Positions 31,031-39,813 of a DNA stretch of 64,000 nucleotides are shown piece by piece. How positions within the stretch are numbered: position 1 is the stretch's first letter; each line of letters begins with the position of its first letter. This stretch comes from CAYNKA01 sp964397655 (GTDB lineage: Bacteria > Spirochaetota > Spirochaetia > DTKZ01). The position numbers were made by a program, and so were the translations under genes. A model generated the notes under the pieces. It was not told the origin of the DNA. It made no database searches and was given only the letters and a program-made list of their open reading frames with translations. The stretch spans positions 1 to 64,000 of the forward strand of contig CAYNKA010000007.1 in the NCBI GenBank assembly GCA_964397655.1. Direction: 5' to 3'.

Positions 31031-32587
31031 TCAGTTTACCTTACTAGGGTTTCCTTCAGGAAGCGGGGAACGCGCGGACCGGTTCTCCGAGGCCGCTCGT
31101 TCACGGTACATCGCGAGCAGATGGGGGCAGGCCGAGCGGTAGTTCTCGAACGCCTTTTCGTATGCGGCGGAGTCCTTCGCGTTCGGGCTTACGAAGGAAA
31201 CGGAATCTTCCCGCGATTCGCTTTCGGACGGGGACCTCGTTCCGCCGGCGTGCAGACCGAACAGTGCGGCTCCGTAGGCGGAGTCGACGTTTTTCATGGC
31301 GATCAGCGTTCTCCCCAGGACGGAACTCAGGATCTCCATGAGCAGGGGTTCGAGGGTCCCGCCTCCGACCACCCTGACGCGGTCGGGGATCGAACTCCTT
31401 TCCGTGATCGCGATGAAGGCGTCGCAGAGGGAGTAGGCGATCCCCTCCAGTACCGCCCTCGCGAAGTGCGCTTTCCGATGCCTGAAGGATGCCCCGGAGA
31501 AAGTCCCCCTGAGGGTCGGTTCCCAATACGGCGTGCGTTCGCCGGACAGGTAGGGATGGAAGAGCAGCCCGTCGGCGCCCGCCGGAGCCTTCTCCGCCTC
31601 GCGGCCGAATGCGCGGAATTCCTCGGGCGACTTCGCGCCGCCGGCGGAGGTGACCGCCCAGGCGACGGCCGAGCCCGCGGAACTCGTTCCGGCTTGCGAA
31701 TACCAAAGACCCTTCACGGGAAAGGGGTAGGTGAGGAGCTTCGCGTTGGGGGAGGGTTCAGCCTTTATCACGTGTATGCCTCCCGCGGTTCCGACTCGTA
31801 TCACGAAATCGCCGGACTCCGCCGCTCCCGCTCCGTAAGTTTCCATGGCGCTGTCCAGCGTGCCGTTGAAGACCGGTAAGCCCGCTTGCAGCCCCAGGAC
31901 CTTCCCCCCTTCCTTCGACAAGTAACCGGCGACCTCCCCCGCGGGCGTGACCGCGGGAAGGACTCGAGGATCGATGCCGGCCAAGGAACAGAGTTTCTCC
32001 GACCATTGATTTGAGACAGCGTCGTAAAGCAGGGCCGATACCGCGGTGGCGGGATCGGTCTTTTTTTCTCCCGTGAGTTTATAAAGCAGGTAGTCCTTCG
32101 AAAGGAACATTCCCTTGACGTTTCCCCAGACCTCGGGCTCCCTTTCCCGTATCCATACGAGGTGGGGCAGGGTCCAAGAAGTCGAGACGTTGTTGAACCC
32201 GTGAGCGAGAATGTACTCCCCGTGGTCCGCGCGAAGACGATCCGCCTCCTCCCGCGACCGCTGGTCGCTCCAGAGCAGGGCCCTGCGTACAGGCAGGCTT
32301 TTCCCGTCGACGAGGACCCCGATGTGGGCGGCGCTGGTGAGCGTTACCCGGACGACGGAACCCGGATCGATTCCCCCGTCCTTCCACAGCTTCGCGGCCG
32401 CGGCGGAAATGGCTTCGATCCAATCAGCGGGGTCCTGTTCGGCCCAGCCGGAATGCGGGGAATGGGTCTCGTACCCCGAGGAAGCGGTCCCAGCCGTCCT
32501 TCCCTGACGGTCGACGGCGCAGACCTTGCAGGAACTCGTCCCCAAGTCGATGCCCAGTGAATATGCCTCTTCCGGATGCCGAATCAT
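31031..32587 (-). CDS. FGGY-family carbohydrate kinase (xylulokinase-like)
   Basis: 518 residues. FGGY signatures: GIDLGTSSCKV phosphate-1 loop, GWAEQDPADW, LLWSDQRS, FNGTLDSAMETYGAGA, LFHPYLSGERTPYWEP (family signature region) and VVGGGTLEPLLMEILSSVLG adenosine motif. It phosphorylates a sugar or sugar acid with ATP in the cytosol. It overlaps the HpcH aldolase gene by four bases, so the pathway is probably import of a sugar acid, phosphorylation and aldol cleavage. The substrate is not determinable from sequence. Confidence 0.9.
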   Translation of the reverse strand: MIRHPEEAYSLGIDLGTSSCKVCAVDRQGRTAGTASSGYETHSPHSGWAEQDPADWIEAISAAAAKLWKDGGIDPGSVVRVTLTSAAHIGVLVDGKSLPVRRALLWSDQRSREEADRLRADHGEYILAHGFNNVSTSWTLPHLVWIREREPEVWGNVKGMFLSKDYLLYKLTGEKKTDPATAVSALLYDAVSNQWSEKLCSLAGIDPRVLPAVTPAGEVAGYLSKEGGKVLGLQAGLPVFNGTLDSAMETYGAGAAESGDFVIRVGTAGGIHVIKAEPSPNAKLLTYPFPVKGLWYSQAGTSSAGSAVAWAVTSAGGAKSPEEFRAFGREAEKAPAGADGLLFHPYLSGERTPYWEPTLRGTFSGASFRHRKAHFARAVLEGIAYSLCDAFIAITERSSIPDRVRVVGGGTLEPLLMEILSSVLGRTLIAMKNVDSAYGAALFGLHAGGTRSPSESESREDSVSFVSPNAKDSAAYEKAFENYRSACPHLLAMYRERAASENRSARSPLPEGNPSKVN

Positions 32588-33351
32588 GATCTCTCGCTCA
32601 CTTCCAACTTCAGGAATTTCTTTTCATGGTTCTTGATCCCCGCGCTGAGCACGCTCATGTCGTGGGAAACGAGGAAGAAATCGATGCCCTTATTCCACCA
32701 GGTTTCAAGATCCTCGGGCGTATTGACGCTTATTCCCATGGCCTTCCCGTTTCTCGCCCCCGCCTCGACGAGACCTTCGATGACGGCCCGGAATTCGGAG
32801 GCCTTTCCCGTTTCCTGCATGATGAACGATAGATCGCCCGCTCCTATGAGGCATCCTGAAACTCCGGGGACGGAAAGAATCTCGTCGGCCTTCAAGGCGG
32901 CTTCCGGAGTCTCGATCATGACGATGAGATTAATGCTTTTGTTTATCTCGGTATAGTAGTCGTTTCCATAAAACACCGCGGCCGGGCTCCCTTTCGAGCG
33001 CTTCCCAATCGGCGGATAATAAGCGGCATCGACCGCGGCGGAAGCTTCCTGCCTCGAGCCGACCATGGGCACGATGATGCCGGAAGCACCGGCGTCCAAC
33101 AGGGCGTTGATGTCTCCCGCTTCGTTGTTCGCGACCCTTCCGAAGGGCGCCGGACCCCCGGGACGAACGAGGCTCCTTATGGCGTTCGTGGCGCTCTCCT
33201 TCCCATAATGACTGTGGAGAAGATCCACCATGATGTAATCGAAATCCGTATGGGAGACCATCTCCGCTATTCTCACGCTTCCCAAGCAAATCCCGAATCC
33301 CACGATCGGTTTTTTCCCCCGCAGCGCGATTCCATTGATGTTTCTTTTCAT
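32584..33351 (-). CDS. HpcH/HpaI-family aldolase
   Basis: 255 residues, TIM barrel of the class II pyruvate aldolases (HpcH/HpaI, GarL). DFDYIMVDLLHSHYG matches the family DFvliDlEH segment, ALLDAGASGIIVPMV the metal/substrate loop, YYPPIGKRSKG the conserved PPxG-R element, and IVMIETPEAALKADEIL carries the metal Glu. It would cleave a 2-keto-3-deoxy sugar acid to pyruvate and an aldehyde. The ATG at 33351 is 21 bases after dctM; the gene overlaps the kinase by four bases. Confidence 0.88.
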   Translation of the reverse strand: MKRNINGIALRGKKPIVGFGICLGSVRIAEMVSHTDFDYIMVDLLHSHYGKESATNAIRSLVRPGGPAPFGRVANNEAGDINALLDAGASGIIVPMVGSRQEASAAVDAAYYPPIGKRSKGSPAAVFYGNDYYTEINKSINLIVMIETPEAALKADEILSVPGVSGCLIGAGDLSFIMQETGKASEFRAVIEGLVEAGARNGKAMGISVNTPEDLETWWNKGIDFFLVSHDMSVLSAGIKNHEKKFLKLEVSERS

Positions 33352-33372
33352 GATAATTCCCAGCTCCCTTCT

Positions 33373-34668
33373 TCAACGGCTAAAAAGCGCGTTCGGTATG
33401 GCCGTTACGCTTTTCGGGAAAATGATGATGAGCACCAGAGCGACGACCAGCATGCAGATCTGCGGCCAGAGCTCCCGGAGCGTCTTTTCGAAATTCAGTT
33501 TTTCGATGCCGCAGACCGTCATGAGCACGACGCCTACGGGCGGCGTCGTATTGCCGATCATGGCGTTCACGACGACAACGACGCCGAAATGAATCGGGTC
33601 CATTCCAGAGGCCGCTACGAGCGGAAGAACCATGGGGACGAACAACATGATGTTCACTGTCGGGTCCGAGAGCATTCCGAGGATGAGAAAGAGGATGTTG
33701 ACGGAAAGGATGATGAGTACCTTGTTGTCGCCGGCAAATGACGTCATGGTCTGGAAGATGATGCCCTGAAGGTTTTCCGCGGTCATGACGAAACTGAAGA
33801 CCTTCGCCGCAGGAAGCACGAGCAGGATGGACCCGCAGGTAATGAAGACCCTTCTCAAACTCGCTATGAAACCCTTGACGGTCATCGTTTTATAGAGGAA
33901 AAAGCCGAGAATGAGCGCGTAGAACACGGCAAGGGCCGAGGCTTCCGTCGTCGTCACGATGCCGAAATAGATGCTCCCGAGAAGGATGACCGGAGTGAGC
34001 AGCGGAAGAAAACCGTGGAACAGGGTCACGAGCAGGTCTCTGAGAAAAATCCTCGCGGATTGCATTCTCCGGCGGGGATAATTCCTTTTCAGGGAAATAA
34101 CATAAACGTAGATCATGAGGACTCCCGCTATGATGAAGCCGGGCAGGATTCCTCCGAAGAACATCTTGCCGACGGAAACGTTCGCGACCATCGCGTAGAC
34201 CACCATGGGTATGCTCGGGGGGATTATGGGGCCCACGGTGGAGGAGGCTATGGTCACCGAGGCGCTGAACTCCCTGTCGAAGCCTTCGTCGGCCATGGCT
34301 TGATAACTGAGGTGCCCTATGCCCCCGACGTCCGCGACCGCTGAACCTGACATACCGGCGAAGATGACGCTCGTCGCGATGTTCACGTGGCCGAGCCCGC
34401 CGGGGATGTATCCGACGAGCGCGTTGCAAAAGTTGAAGATCCTGTCCGCGACCGATGTCCTGTTCATCACCTCGGCGGTGAGGATGAACATCGGAATGGC
34501 GATGAGGACGAAATTGTCGAGACCCGAGAACATCTGCATCGCCATGAAGCCGAGGTCCATTCCCTTCATCGTGATGTAGATGATCGAAGAAGATATCATC
34601 GCGACGCTTATCGGCATGCCTAGGAGAAAGAGAACGACGAACGACGCGAGAAAGACTGTCAGCATCAT
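33373..34668 (-). CDS. dctM: TRAP transporter large permease (DctM)
   Basis: 431 residues and about twelve helices. Motifs: FLLGMPISVAMISSSI, MFSGLDNFVLIAIPMFILTAEVMN, GSAVADVGGIGHL, ASSTVGPIIPPSIPMVVYAM and NTTPPVGVVLMTV. It pairs with the DctQ and DctP encoded upstream. Two adjacent ATG codons occur; the one at 34668 overlaps the dctQ stop and is chosen. Clearly distinct in sequence from the DctM at 27370, so the two importers should have different substrates. Confidence 0.92.
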   Translation of the reverse strand: MMLTVFLASFVVLFLLGMPISVAMISSSIIYITMKGMDLGFMAMQMFSGLDNFVLIAIPMFILTAEVMNRTSVADRIFNFCNALVGYIPGGLGHVNIATSVIFAGMSGSAVADVGGIGHLSYQAMADEGFDREFSASVTIASSTVGPIIPPSIPMVVYAMVANVSVGKMFFGGILPGFIIAGVLMIYVYVISLKRNYPRRRMQSARIFLRDLLVTLFHGFLPLLTPVILLGSIYFGIVTTTEASALAVFYALILGFFLYKTMTVKGFIASLRRVFITCGSILLVLPAAKVFSFVMTAENLQGIIFQTMTSFAGDNKVLIILSVNILFLILGMLSDPTVNIMLFVPMVLPLVAASGMDPIHFGVVVVVNAMIGNTTPPVGVVLMTVCGIEKLNFEKTLRELWPQICMLVVALVLIIIFPKSVTAIPNALFSR

Positions 34669-35204
34669 ACGGAGTCCTTTGTTTGTGAGTTCCCGCCGCC
34701 CGTTACGGAACCCGCCGGGAAGGTTTTGATACGGATGACGTCGCGGAGGATGTTGTTGACGATGTGTACGCACATAAGGAGAAAGCAGATCGGCATGATT
34801 ACATAGACGAATTTGAGGGGCACCTCGAGCATGTTCGACTTTTTCAGCTTTCCCAGCATGCGGAACGACGGCCAGACGTAAAGGGCGAACATGAACAGCA
34901 TGATGACGTTCATGGAGAGACGCACGAAATTTCTGACCTTTTCAGGGAGCCTCGACTCGACCGCGGTGACTCGGACGTGTCCGTCCTCGGCCATAACGTA
35001 GGCCGAAGCGAGAAAGCTCATCCAGATGAAAAGGTAATTGCAGAGTTCATCGGACCAGGCGATGGGCTTGAAGAAAATATACCTGGTGACGACGTTGACC
35101 ATGATGATGGTGAAGAGGACGAACAGGCTGAACACTCCAAGCAGGATTTCAAAGGACTGAAGCGCCTGCGTCACCTTTTGCGATTTTCTCAATAGCTCTT
35201 CCAT
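34665..35204 (-). CDS. dctQ: TRAP transporter small permease (DctQ)
   Basis: 179 residues, four hydrophobic helices; NVVTRYIFFKPIAWSDELCNYLFIWMSFLASAYVM is the characteristic DctQ stretch, followed by GHVRVTAVESRLPEKVR. It is part of the importer with DctP (35270) and DctM (33373). GGAG lies upstream of the ATG. A 12-bp perfect hairpin separates it from dctP. Confidence 0.9.
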   Translation of the reverse strand: MEELLRKSQKVTQALQSFEILLGVFSLFVLFTIIMVNVVTRYIFFKPIAWSDELCNYLFIWMSFLASAYVMAEDGHVRVTAVESRLPEKVRNFVRLSMNVIMLFMFALYVWPSFRMLGKLKKSNMLEVPLKFVYVIMPICFLLMCVHIVNNILRDVIRIKTFPAGSVTGGGNSQTKDSV

Positions 35205-35232
35205 AGGGGCTCCATTCCCGAAGCGTAGGAGA

Positions 35233-35262
35233 GGTTTCGCCGGCGGCGGGGCCGGCGAAACC
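35233..35262 (-). promoter_or_regulatory. Perfect 12-bp hairpin between dctP and dctQ
   Basis: Arms 35233-35244 and 35251-35262 pair completely (GGTTTCGCCGGC with its complement) around a six-base loop, starting eight bases after the dctP stop. No T-run follows on the minus strand. It probably protects the dctP mRNA 3' end or partly stops transcription, raising the binding-protein level. Confidence 0.6.
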
Positions 35263-35269
35263 GTATTCG

Positions 35270-36277
35270 TCAGTCTTTGATTGCCTGGATCTGATTGTAA
35301 AGATCCACCCAGGCCGGGTTTTTCTGAAGGACGAGGGGGACGCGGTCCATGAACGGTTTCGTGTCGATGTCGTCTACGACCGTCATTCCAAAGGATTTAA
35401 CCTTCGCCACCAATGCATTCTCGTTGTCGCGGACGATCTGGTCGATGCGGTTTGCCTCGAATTTGAACGCTTCCTCGATGATTTTCTGGTCTTCCGCGGA
35501 AAGCGATTTCCACGCCTTGTCGGACATGATCGTACCGGCGACGGCGAGCATGTGCCGAGTGAGCATGAGGTACTTCTGGACTTCGTAGAATTTCATCGTC
35601 ACAATCTGGGTGAGCGGATTTTCCTGGGCGTCGACGACTCCGGACTGAAGTCCCATATAGACGTCGCCGATCGGAAGGGAGGTCCCTACCGCGTTGAAGA
35701 TGGTCGCGATTTCGTTGTAGGGCGCGAAATTCACGACGCGGAGCTTGATTTTCTGGAAGTCATCGAGCTTCCGGAAGATCTTGTTGCCCGTGACGTTGCG
35801 GAACCCGAAATTGTAATGGTCGAGCTGTTTCACGCCGACCGCCTTGCTGATTTCTTCCTTCAGGCCCTTGTACAATTCGCTGTTCTTGAAATTGGTCCAA
35901 TGACCGTAGCTTCTGAACACGTAGGGTCCGAGAAGAACGCCGGCCTTCGGCAGGTACTGGGAGGCGCTGTCCAGGGGGGCCATGTCGAGCTGCCCCATGA
36001 TGACGGCCTGGACCGCGTCGTTGTAGTTGGCGAACGTACCGTTCGGATAAATGGTAAGTTCAAGCCGGCCGGCGCTTTTTTCCTTCAGCATCTTGTTGGT
36101 TTCCAAGAGCGCGACATGTACGGGATGATCGGTGGCGAAAACGTGAGAGATGCCGAGCTTTCGGGGCGAAGCCGCGTTCGACGATTTATTCTCGCCTTGT
36201 CCCCCGGCGAAAAGCGAAGCGGCGGTTAAGAGCGCGACGAATATCATGAAAATTCGTCCGGTTTTTACAGCTTTCAT
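35270..36277 (-). CDS. dctP: TRAP transporter substrate-binding protein (DctP)
   Basis: 335 residues. Signal peptide (IFMIFVALLTAASLFA followed by GGQGENKSS, again the spirochaete-like AFAGG form). DctP features: GISHVFATDHPVHVALLETNKML, IYPNGTFANYNDAVQAVIMGQLDM, FQKIKLRVVNFAPYNEIATIFNAVGT and VYMGLQSGVVDAQENPL. First gene of the operon that continues with dctQ, dctM, aldolase, kinase and GntR, so a sugar acid is the probable cargo. GGAGGTTAG precedes the ATG. Confidence 0.92.
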   Translation of the reverse strand: MKAVKTGRIFMIFVALLTAASLFAGGQGENKSSNAASPRKLGISHVFATDHPVHVALLETNKMLKEKSAGRLELTIYPNGTFANYNDAVQAVIMGQLDMAPLDSASQYLPKAGVLLGPYVFRSYGHWTNFKNSELYKGLKEEISKAVGVKQLDHYNFGFRNVTGNKIFRKLDDFQKIKLRVVNFAPYNEIATIFNAVGTSLPIGDVYMGLQSGVVDAQENPLTQIVTMKFYEVQKYLMLTRHMLAVAGTIMSDKAWKSLSAEDQKIIEEAFKFEANRIDQIVRDNENALVAKVKSFGMTVVDDIDTKPFMDRVPLVLQKNPAWVDLYNQIQAIKD

Positions 36278-36346
36278 ATCTAACCTCCTTTGGTTTCTGC
36301 GTTGAACGAAAGATTCCTTTTGGAATTGTTCAACTTATTAGCTTGT

Positions 36347-36375
36347 ATTGTAGACAAATTAAATCGTGCCGTCAA
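36347..36375 (-). promoter_or_regulatory. Sigma-70 promoter of the sugar-acid TRAP operon with TTGTAGACAA operator
   Basis: On the minus strand TTGACG (36370-36375), 17-nt spacer and TACAAT (36347-36352). The palindrome-like TTGTAGACAA (36348-36357; arms TTGT/ACAA) overlaps the -10 and resembles FCD-type GntR sites. The region 36376-36480 is AT-rich without genes. Confidence 0.7.
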
Positions 36376-36577
36376 GTTTTTTCTGTAATGTTATAATTAT
36401 ATGTAAATAAATGAGATAAATAATTATATCGATGAAATTCCCATGGCTGCTGTCGCATTTTTAAAGAAGGTTTTAGCCAGGAACCTTCAATTTTCGATTC
36501 AATTGTCGCCAATTAAAAGTAAAAGGAAATCGAGATCCGAGTTTTGTATGGCGGCCCCTGGCGGGCGGCGCCCCTTC

Positions 36578-36606
36578 TTGCTCATCGGATGAAAAAACCT
36601 TATCTT
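36578..36606 (+). promoter_or_regulatory. Sigma-70 promoter for the 36664 gene
   Basis: TTGCTC (36578-36583), 17-nt spacer, TATCTT (36601-36606), about 55 bases before the ATG. Confidence 0.5.
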
Positions 36607-36663
36607 AATCAAGCGAGATGACGGCATCGACTTCATCGTTCGGAAGGATCCGGAGGTAATCAT

Positions 36664-37257
36664 ATGGCTCTCATCAAATCGGCTTGGGAAATCGCCCTGG
36701 AAAAAACCGAGGGTATCAAAGGCGACAAGGCGTCGCTGGCGGCGGCTTCGGGAAAAGAGGAGGGGAAAAAGCTCGCATCCCGCTTTTTCGCGGACCCCTC
36801 CGGGGATTTGTCGCAGGCATGGAAGGAGATCCCCCGGGAGAGACTGGGGTTCGTGAAGGAAGGCTTCTTCCAGGTCGTGCTCTCGCAGCTCACGCTTCCG
36901 CGAACCGAGGAGGATCTCGCGAGGCTCGAACCCATGGCCAGGGCCCTCGAATACGTCATCAAGGACAAGGGCAAGATCAAGTACCTGAAGCAGCAGCTCG
37001 CGCAGTTTCTGAAGCAGTGCCTGGACGACAAGAAGCAGCTCTCCGACGCCATCATGAAGCAGCTCGGGCCCGTCCTCAAACAGAAGGAGGCTCAGCTCGC
37101 CCGCCAGTACGGAAGGCCCGTCCGCATAGATCCCATGTCCGATCCGGATTACGCCAAGGCCTACAACCAGAACATGGGGAACCTCGACGGCCGCTACGGC
37201 GAGGTTCTCGCCCAGGTCAAGGGCGAGCTCACGGAGCTCTTCGAGCAATCGAAATGA
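36664..37257 (+). CDS. Conserved-looking soluble protein of unknown function
   Basis: 197 residues, not recognised. No signal peptide or membrane segment. Predicted mostly helical and highly charged, with many Lys, Gln and Glu residues (KYLKQQLAQFLKQCLDDKKQL), ending in ELTELFEQSK. The excellent GGAGG ribosome-binding site, own promoter, terminator and normal codon use indicate a real, well-expressed gene. It is monocistronic between the TRAP operon and porB, which gives no functional hint. Confidence 0.8.
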   Translation: MALIKSAWEIALEKTEGIKGDKASLAAASGKEEGKKLASRFFADPSGDLSQAWKEIPRERLGFVKEGFFQVVLSQLTLPRTEEDLARLEPMARALEYVIKDKGKIKYLKQQLAQFLKQCLDDKKQLSDAIMKQLGPVLKQKEAQLARQYGRPVRIDPMSDPDYAKAYNQNMGNLDGRYGEVLAQVKGELTELFEQSK

Positions 37258-37296
37258 ACGGATCCCGCACGGTGCGGCGATGAGCCCGAAAACGAT

Positions 37297-37333
37297 AAGC
37301 CCCCTCGCGTGAGCCGAGGGGGCTTCGATTTTT
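37297..37333. terminator. Strong terminator between the 36664 gene and porB
   Basis: AAGCCCCCTCG (37297-37307)/CGAGGGGGCTT (37315-37325) with a seven-base loop, followed by CGATTTTT on the plus strand. Position between convergent genes means it can also act for porB. Confidence 0.9.
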
Positions 37334-37369
37334 AGTCCGCCGGGCCCGTTTCCGCGAACGGAGCCCGTC

Positions 37370-38305
37370 CTAGGAGGCCGAACACTTCGCCTTCAGTTCC
37401 TCCCACCTCCTGTCGACGTCCGCCTGGATCTCCGCGACGAGGCCGCCGTTCTCCTTCCTGAATAGATGGGCGAACCTGCCCTGGGTTTTCAGGAACTCCT
37501 CGACCGGAAGCTTGGTCTTCGGCTCGTAGGTGAGCCTCCATTTCCCGTCTTCGATCTCGTAGAGCGGCCAGAAGCAGGTGTCGGCCGCGAGCTTCGCGAT
37601 CTTCATGAGGTCCTTCGTCTCGTACCGCCAGCCCCTCGGGCAGGGTGCGAGGATGTTCACGAAGGCCGGTCCCGCCTTATAGATCGCCTTCTCCGCCTTT
37701 TCGTGGATGTCCTTGAAGTTCGGCGTGAAGGTCGTCTGCGCTATGTAGGGTATGCCGTGGGCCGCCATGACCGCGGTGAGGTCCTTCCGGTACTGGGGCT
37801 TGCCGTCCGAGACGCTCCCCGCGGGACTCGTCGTGGTGTCGGCGAACCGCGGAGTCCCCGAGGAGCGCTGCGTACCCGTGTTCATGTAGGCGTTGTTGTC
37901 GTAACAGAAGTAGGTCAGGTCGTGACCGCGCTCCATGGCTCCGGAGAGGGACTGGAGCCCGATGTCGTACGTGCCGCCGTCGCCGCCGAAGGCTATGAAA
38001 CGGTAGTCTTCCTTCACGACCCCCTTCTTCCTCAGCGCCGTATAGGCCGTCTCCACTCCGCTCAGCGTGGCTCCGGCGTTCTCGAAGGCGCTGTGGATGA
38101 AGGAGTCCCTCCACGCGGTGTAGGGGTAGGTGAAGGTGGAGACCTCGAGGCAGCCGGTGGCGCTGCAGACCACGGCTTTGTCCTCCGGCTTCACCGCGCG
38201 CAGGACCGCCCGGGCCGCTATGCCCGCGCCGCAGCCCGCGCAGAACCTGTGCCCGGGCGCGAGACGCTCGGGCCGGTTCATGATTTCCTTGAAGTTGTAG
38301 GCCAT
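37370..38305 (-). CDS. porB: Pyruvate (2-oxoacid):ferredoxin oxidoreductase, beta subunit
   Basis: 311 residues. TPP-binding beta subunit: HRFCAGCGAGIAAR with the cluster-ligand Cys pair, SATGCLEV, AFGGDGGTYDIGLQSLSGAMERGHDLTYFCYDNNAYMNTG (GDG...NN TPP motif), and the late Cys in ILAPCPRGW. With PorG, PorD and PorA it makes acetyl-CoA, CO2 and reduced ferredoxin from pyruvate. Last gene of the four-gene operon, ten bases after porA. Four-subunit form, unlike the single-chain enzyme of many bacteria. Confidence 0.93.
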   Translation of the reverse strand: MAYNFKEIMNRPERLAPGHRFCAGCGAGIAARAVLRAVKPEDKAVVCSATGCLEVSTFTYPYTAWRDSFIHSAFENAGATLSGVETAYTALRKKGVVKEDYRFIAFGGDGGTYDIGLQSLSGAMERGHDLTYFCYDNNAYMNTGTQRSSGTPRFADTTTSPAGSVSDGKPQYRKDLTAVMAAHGIPYIAQTTFTPNFKDIHEKAEKAIYKAGPAFVNILAPCPRGWRYETKDLMKIAKLAADTCFWPLYEIEDGKWRLTYEPKTKLPVEEFLKTQGRFAHLFRKENGGLVAEIQADVDRRWEELKAKCSAS

Positions 38306-38314
38306 GATCCTCTC

Positions 38315-39514
38315 CTATTCCCGCACCGCGAGATAGCGGTACGTTTCCGATCCCGTGTTCGAGGTGAGGCTTTTCCCCTCGGCGAGTTTCGCGAGGTCCG
38401 CGAAGACGCTTTCGATGTCGGTCGGCTTCACGTCCCTGCCGCCGAGCCCGTAGATGTAATCGACGGCCTTCACGCGGAGTCCGGCTTCGTAGAGGCCCGG
38501 AATCGTGTCCGCGTACAGGGGGCCGCCCGCCGCCGAGAAGCCCTCGGACTTGTCCATGATCGCGAGAGCCTTGACCCCCGCGACCGCGCGGGCTATTTCC
38601 GCCCGGGGGAAGGGCCGGAACACCCTGACCTTCACCACGCCGGCCTTGACCCCGCGGGAACGCAGGTCGTCGACCACGACCTTCGCGGTCCCCGCGCTCG
38701 AACCCATGATGAGGACCGCGAGATCCGCGTCCTCCATCCGGTAGGTCTCGATGAGGCCGTACTTCCTTCCGGTGATCTTTTCGTACGAATCGGCGACCTC
38801 GATAATAACCCGGCGCGCCCGGATGGTCCCCTCCGCCTGGAGCCTCTTGTGCTCGAGGTAGTAGTCCTGCGAGTCGTAGGGTCCGATCGCGAGCTTCTCC
38901 GCCTGGTTGAGCAGGAAATGATCCGGCCGGTAGGCTCCGACGAAGTCCTTCACCGACGCGTCGTCCAGGAGCTCGATGTTCTCAACGGCGTGGCTCGTTA
39001 TGAAGCCGTCCTGGCAGACCATCACCGGAAGCCGGACGTCGCGATGCTCGCCGATCCTGACGGCCTGGATGAAGTTGTCGTATGCCTCCTGGTTGTTCTC
39101 GCTGTAGATCTGGATCCAGCCCGCGTCGCGGGCGCCCATGGAGTCGCTGTAGTCGTTGTGAATGTTGATGGGGCCAGAAATCGCCCGGTTCACGACGGCG
39201 AGGGTTATGGGCAGGCGGCAGGAGGCAGCGATGTAGAGCATTTCCCACATGAGGGCGAGTCCGTTCGACGAGGTCGCGGTCATGGTGCGGGCACCGGCCG
39301 CCTCGGCCCCGATGCAGGCGGACATGGCGCTGTGCTCGGACTCGACGGGGATGAAGCGCGTACCCACGAGGCCGTCCGAGACGAACTGCGAGAAGTACAT
39401 GCAGATTTCCGTGGACGGCGTGATGGGGAAGGCGGCGACGACGTCGGGATCGATCTGTTTCATCGCGTGAGCGACGGCCTCGTTGCCCGAAAGACGTTCC
39501 CTTATGCTGTTCAT
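38315..39514 (-). CDS. porA: Pyruvate (2-oxoacid):ferredoxin oxidoreductase, alpha subunit
   Basis: 399 residues. Starts with SGNEAVAHAMKQIDPDVVAAFPITPSTEI, the classic PorA N-terminus; then VESEHSAMSACIGAEAAGARTMTATSSNGLALM, and a C-terminal transketolase-like domain with VLIMGSSAGTAK and KVRVFRPFP. It forms the active-site dimer with PorB. The ATG at 39514 overlaps the porD stop by four bases. Specificity for pyruvate over other oxoacids is assumed from similarity. Confidence 0.93.
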   Translation of the reverse strand: MNSIRERLSGNEAVAHAMKQIDPDVVAAFPITPSTEICMYFSQFVSDGLVGTRFIPVESEHSAMSACIGAEAAGARTMTATSSNGLALMWEMLYIAASCRLPITLAVVNRAISGPINIHNDYSDSMGARDAGWIQIYSENNQEAYDNFIQAVRIGEHRDVRLPVMVCQDGFITSHAVENIELLDDASVKDFVGAYRPDHFLLNQAEKLAIGPYDSQDYYLEHKRLQAEGTIRARRVIIEVADSYEKITGRKYGLIETYRMEDADLAVLIMGSSAGTAKVVVDDLRSRGVKAGVVKVRVFRPFPRAEIARAVAGVKALAIMDKSEGFSAAGGPLYADTIPGLYEAGLRVKAVDYIYGLGGRDVKPTDIESVFADLAKLAEGKSLTSNTGSETYRYLAVRE

Positions 39515-39813
39515 TTCGTTCCTCCCGTCTTGTCCATGAGGATGGCGCCGAAGGAGCATGCCTCCGCGCAGATGCCGCAGCCCTTGCAGTGGTCGTAGTC
39601 GAACTCGACGCGTTTCCCGTTCAGGACGGGAATGGAGGAGTCGGGGCATACCGGCACGCAGAGGAGGCACTGCCGGCAGGCGTCCACCTTCCATATCGGG
39701 CGTTCCGACCTCCAGTCTCCGGTCTTGAAGGCCTCGGAGGTGCCGCCTTCGTAGATGTCTCCGCCCGGCGTTATTTCCCGCCACGTCACGGAGGGGGTTA
39801 TGTTGGTCTTCAT
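39511..39813 (-). CDS. porD: 2-oxoacid:ferredoxin oxidoreductase, delta (ferredoxin) subunit
   Basis: 100 residues with two [4Fe-4S] motifs, CRQCLLCVPVCP and CKGCGICAEAC, and the typical N-terminal region SVTWREITPGGDIYEGG...RSERPIW. It passes electrons from the TPP site to external ferredoxin. Overlaps porG and porA by four bases each, so translation of the operon is tightly coupled. Confidence 0.94.
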   Translation of the reverse strand: MKTNITPSVTWREITPGGDIYEGGTSEAFKTGDWRSERPIWKVDACRQCLLCVPVCPDSSIPVLNGKRVEFDYDHCKGCGICAEACSFGAILMDKTGGTK

